Below, piece after piece: positions 60,381 through 64,000 of a stretch of DNA of 64,000 nucleotides. Origin of the DNA: Reticulitermes lucifugus (Eukaryota > Arthropoda > Insecta > Blattodea > Rhinotermitidae). The stretch's first letter is position 1; the number at the start of each line of letters is the position of its first letter. The notes beneath the pieces were generated by a model. That model saw only the letters and a list, made by a program, of their open reading frames with translations, ran no database searches and was not told the origin of the DNA. Made by a program: the position numbers and the translations under genes. Location: positions 1-64,000 of the forward strand of contig JAKCWW010000096.1 of the NCBI GenBank assembly GCA_026260175.1, given 5' to 3'.

Positions 60381-60911
60381 CTGTTTATACAGCAATACAG
60401 TATAGCGTAGTCGATACAGTGACCAGGCTACGGGCTCGACTGTTTATACAGCAATACAGTATAGCGTAGTCGATACAGTGACCAGGCTACGGACTCGACT
60501 GTTTATACAGCAATGCAGTATAGCGTAGTCGATACAGTGACCAGGCTACAGGCTCGACTGTTTATACAGCAATACAGTATAGCGTAGTCGATACAGTGAC
60601 CAGGCTACGGGTTCAACTGTTTTTACAGCAATACGGTATAGCGTAGTCGATACAGTGACCAGGCTACGGGCTCGACTGTTTATACAGCAATACAGTATAT
60701 CGTAGTCGATACAGTGACCAGGCTACGGGCTCGACTGTTTATACAGAAATACAGTATAGCGTAGATGATACAGTGACCAAGCTACGGGCTCGACTGTTTA
60801 TACAGCAATACAGTATAGCGTAGTCGATACAGTGACCAGGCTACGGNNNCGACTGTTTATACAGCAATACAGTATAGCGTAGTCGATACAGTGACCAGGC
60901 TACGGGCTCGA
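60381..60911. repeat. 59-bp minisatellite grown from a SINE-C head
   Basis: Nine copies start at 60381, 60440, 60499, 60558, 60617, 60676, 60735, 60794 and 60853, nearly identical, with three Ns at 60847-60849. About 38 bp of each unit ('atagcgtagtcgatacagtg', 'accaggctacgggctcga') align with the tRNA-like head of SINE-C as seen on the minus strand at 29590-29640. The last copy runs on without a break into the SINE-C body. Confidence 0.95.
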
Positions 60912-61164
60912 CGACTGAGGGATCTTTTCCAATTCCTGGCAGAGTGAAGATATTGTCTTTCCTCCAAAGCGTCCACGTCGGCTCTGGGAACCCCCGCCCC
61001 CCCCCCAGCCTCCTATTCAACGGGTATCGGAACTCTTTCTTCAGCAATAAAGCATTCGGGACGTGAAGCTGACAACTCATTTCCATCTAATGTCGAGGTT
61101 AAGAATGCGTGAAGCTCTACATCCACCCCCCTAGTCATCATAACATGCACAAGGACAACTTTAC
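60912..61164 (+). mobile_element. SINE-C body following the head array
   Basis: It has 'ccacgtcggctctgggaac', 'gacgtgaagctgacaactc', 'tccatctaatgtcgaggtta' and the terminal 'aggacaactttac', followed by an (AT)n(GT)n microsatellite. Together with 60381-60911 this is one SINE insertion with an expanded head. A run of about ten Cs lies near 61007. Confidence 0.85.
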
Positions 61165-61190
61165 ATATATATATGTGTGTGTGTACGGAC
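61165..61190. repeat. (AT)n(GT)n microsatellite
   Basis: A short compound repeat at the 3' end of the SINE-C copy, possibly its tail. Confidence 0.85.
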
Positions 61191-62441
61191 ATTGTACTAC
61201 AACTGTATAATCACTCATCTGTAGACCTAAAGCATACATTGCTTAAATTTATTTTGACACATACCGACTTAATACATATTAAATATTAAAAGATTCACTG
61301 CAACATCGCATCATGAAAGTACACAGACACCAAGACGTCGTAAGTCTTTTTTCGAACAGGTTCCTATGTGTATTTGCAATTTATCCGCCAGTGCTCAAGA
61401 GCCACTTCAGATGTTCAGCTTCCTTCACCTCAACGTACACACAAGAATTGCAGACGCTGAAGCATTCAGACAGAACACAGTACAGGGTGAACGGTCAGTC
61501 ACATCGCACATCACATAACTTTAATTTTGTTCACGTAAAGCCCATGTAAGGAAGTGTGTTCGTAAGTCAGGAAGTTTCTACTGCAAATAAAAAAACAAGC
61601 AACTGGAAACAAGTTTGTTTTGTACAGAATATCCCGAGAAAATAAATTAAGCCGTTTATAATCTTGAGAGGAGTGTACTATACACGTACAGCATGTATCC
61701 GCTCTGAAATACATTTCATTTACACGTATACAACAATGTAGGCCTATATTACAAACAAGAAACCGACAGTCCGTCTGTTACAGTCTACTACATGTGCTGA
61801 ATAGTAGTAGATAAAAGAATCAAAGAAAAAGAATACTTCATTTTGCGAAAATAATTGCAAGGGTCCAGCGGATTTTCATAGCCTGAAACTGGGAAGACAA
61901 AGAGTTAGAAAAATGACTGCATGAGTTACAAACAGTGACATTCGCTTGGTTCAGGAAAGAGATCAGCGGTGGACTCTTGTGAACATAGGAATGGATCTTC
62001 ATATCGGATGAAAGGCGGGATTTTTGTTGACAAGCCAACTTCTGTGTAGCCACAGACATCTTCACTGAAAGGAAAGCAGCAAAGAAGACACAATGTCAAA
62101 CATTTTACAAACATCCATGGCCTGTGAGGAATTCGAGTCGGCAAACTTACGAAGCAGTCTAATTGCTGCAGTGCTACAACGACCTCAGCTATGGGGAATT
62201 TGACCAGATACTAAGGGATCATGTAAGTTACAAAACCATCTCCAAAATACAGAAACTTCTTAAAAAAGGGATTATTACCATCTTTCAGCTTCTTCTTTAT
62301 TCAGAGTATTACGCTGTAATTTTTCATTTGGTGGTTCTCACACACTAGGCTTATAACCAAACAAGGTCCACGGGATTATTAATGTTATTTCTGCAATCGT
62401 GAGCTGTCTAGTTAAGCGAGATTTCTTCTTTGACTGCTTAG
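61191..62441. other. Stretch with nothing recognised
   Basis: No gene or repeat boundary that I can support. Confidence 0.55.
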
Positions 62442-62483
62442 ATCCTGAAGAAGGAACTGATATGCTGTCCCGAAACGTCGGTA
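62442..62483 (+). other. Hammerhead-like core motif
   Basis: The plus strand reads ATC, CTGAAGA, a segment with GGA...TCC ends, then GAAACGTC and GGT. ATC and GGT give three pairs of helix I counting a G-U. ACGU would be a loop-less helix III, so a working single-strand fold is unlikely. Similar GAAACGTCGG ends are common in insect repeats. Confidence 0.35.
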
Positions 62484-62668
62484 AAAAACTACAACATACG
62501 CTGGGTAACAACCCAGAACAACGGAGACTAGGTCTAGTTGAATTTGCAAAGGGCTGAAATAAGCCACTACCGTTTCCTTCCAGATCCATTCCGATTCATT
62601 ATTCACAACTATCCTCCCTCTCGACGTCACATAAACAATACAGTTAAGAAAGCGTTCTCAGACAAATT

Positions 62669-62953
62669 CACTGCGCTACAAGCCGGAAGGTCGCGGGTTC
62701 GATTCCCGATGGTGTCATTGGAATTTTTTTTTGACATACTGTTTTCGGCCCCACTATGGCCCTGGGATCGACTCAGCCTCTAACAGAAATGAGTACCAGG
62801 AGTATTTCCTGGGGGGTAAAGGCGGCCGGTGGGTAAGGCTGACAACCTTACCACCTTTATGGGCCGACTGTCTAGAAACCTGGGAGCCTTAACCTCCTGG
62901 AACCCTAAGAGCCTGTCCAGGCCTGTAATGGGATTGCTTTACATTTAACGTTA
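62669..62953 (+). mobile_element. SINE-E copy (tRNA-derived)
   Basis: The head has B box GGGTTCGATTCCC. The body has 'gccccactatggccctggg', 'gaaatgagtaccaggagt' and 'ggcggccggtgggtaaggc', and the 3' end has 'ggcctgtaatgggattgc'. A perfect 12-bp duplication, ctcagacaaatt, lies at 62657-62668 and 62954-62965. This is the only copy of the family in the window. The perfect duplication suggests a fairly recent insertion. Confidence 0.9.
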
Positions 62954-63641
62954 CTCAGACAAATTAAGAAACGGCCATTGTTATTTCTCATTCGATACTA
63001 CTTAACCTGTGTAATTGTGAACAAACTCTCACTACTGCCATTGTTTTAGTTTTGTGCCTACTGATTGAAAGAGAACTGCTAACGCAACTGGGCGGTCAAC
63101 CTCAGAATATAAACCCTGTCGTTCCGAATAGAGATAATGGTTTTGGATTTCCTGGTCACCCAGTGTACATTCCTCAAGTCGCGATAAAGCTGCCTTCCAT
63201 CATGCTACCTTGCAGATTTACTCAGGCACTCAGCCTCTTGACCCAGCGGAGAACTGGACAAAGGCTCCCTACTGGAAGGATATGTTTCGAGAGCGGCCAG
63301 TATCAACACACTTGAAAATATTTGTCGGAATTCTTTAGCTATTTTGCACAGGCAAGTATGCCAGAGGATTGGGTGATGTACAACATATTTAAGAAGTACA
63401 CTTGGAAGCAGAACACCAAAAAAGAAAATAGTTTTTTTGTCATTGCCCGAAAAGACTGAATTCATGTGTTCGTTGTCTGAGCCTTTTCCCTCAACAACTT
63501 CCCCCTTTCTCAACCTCCTGAAAGTACAATTTGAATATAAATAAGCTTGTTAATATTACGCGCTTCTACTTTCTTGATTTATTAATTCCTGGGTCGTTTA
63601 AAGACATGAGATGGGCAAAATAATCATGAAAGGTGAGTTTG

Positions 63642-63702
63642 TGAGATTTGAAAATAGGTGGTTGTGGCCTATTTTAAGGCACTGTCTCGGTACCTGCATG
63701 AG
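63642..63702 (-). repeat. SINE-D 3' fragment
   Basis: The reverse complement contains 'agtgccttaaaataggccac', matching the SINE-D 3' block at about 23490-23515. Confidence 0.55.
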
Positions 63703-63783
63703 CAAATTGAGAAGAAACAAAAAAATCCCAAGTACTAGATCACAACCATCTACATTTTAAAATAAAAGTCTAGGTCACTGAAA

Positions 63784-64000
63784 AGGCTGATTCACACGGT
63801 AAAGCTTCCGACTTGTATATGAAGATGCCCGGTTCGAATCTTGGCTGGAACATGTATGAGTACTACCCTAAATGATATTTTTCGTGTTTTCCTCAGGCCC
63901 TCTAGACAAACGCCTGCATAGTAGGTGAACCGCGAACTGGGTCATCATCCGCTTCTCTTCCACAACCCTTCCATTTCACTATTCACTAATCACTCCACCA
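63784..64000 (+). mobile_element. SINE-D copy reaching the window edge
   Basis: It has 'cacacggtaaagcttccgac' (A-box area), CCGGTTCGAATC (B box), 'ttttcgtgttttcctcagg' and 'acaaacgcctgcatagtagg'. The 3' end may lie beyond 64000. Confidence 0.75.

Noticed and set aside
60381-60911. CRISPR-like array
   Set aside because: The repeats are directly adjacent 59-bp units without unique spacers in an insect genome; it is a minisatellite derived from a SINE.

Overview
The window looks like part of an insect genome, most likely a cockroach or a close relative (Blattodea). The evidence is large AT-rich introns, GT-AG splice sites and a dense load of tRNA-derived SINEs and 5'-truncated LINEs. The accidental translations of two SINE families resemble stretches I recall from Periplaneta americana predicted proteins, so the genus is an inference from memory and not something the sequence proves.

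Only one host gene can be supported: a multi-zinc-finger gene on the minus strand, orthologous to Drosophila Oaz and vertebrate ZNF423/ZNF521. Five consecutive coding exons lie at 24577-24435, 7392-7116, 3545-3326, 2709-2117 and 630-193. Their splice phases (2, 0, 1, 0, and 0 at the outgoing end) chain into one open frame of 557 codons with ten complete or exon-spanning C2H2 fingers and the start of an eleventh. The 3' part of the gene lies left of position 1. The 5' exons were not found, so 24,578-64,000 is either 5' intron or upstream sequence. The intron between the first two exons is 17 kb.

Everything else is intron or flank filled with repeats. I separate five SINE-like families (called A to E here), four LINE reverse-transcriptase 3' ends (all on the plus strand, antisense to the gene), a 253-bp hAT-type element carrying a LINE insertion, a decayed DUF4817/Mos1-like transposase split by a SINE, a 374-bp fold-back insertion with a 12-bp target duplication, three copies of a small MITE-like repeat, three minisatellites, several palindromes and many microsatellites. 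Many insertions have target-site duplications that can be read directly.

No new operon-like system is visible. The most interesting points are: hammerhead-ribozyme-like cores, one with a perfect 5-bp helix I, which also occur in both arms of the fold-back element; a SINE whose tRNA-like head has expanded into a nine-copy 59-bp minisatellite; two clear nested insertions; and a PxDLS-type (CtBP-binding) motif inside the zinc-finger protein. Assembly gaps or Ns lie at 20720, 24814-24934, 51143-51283 and 60847-60849, all inside repeats.
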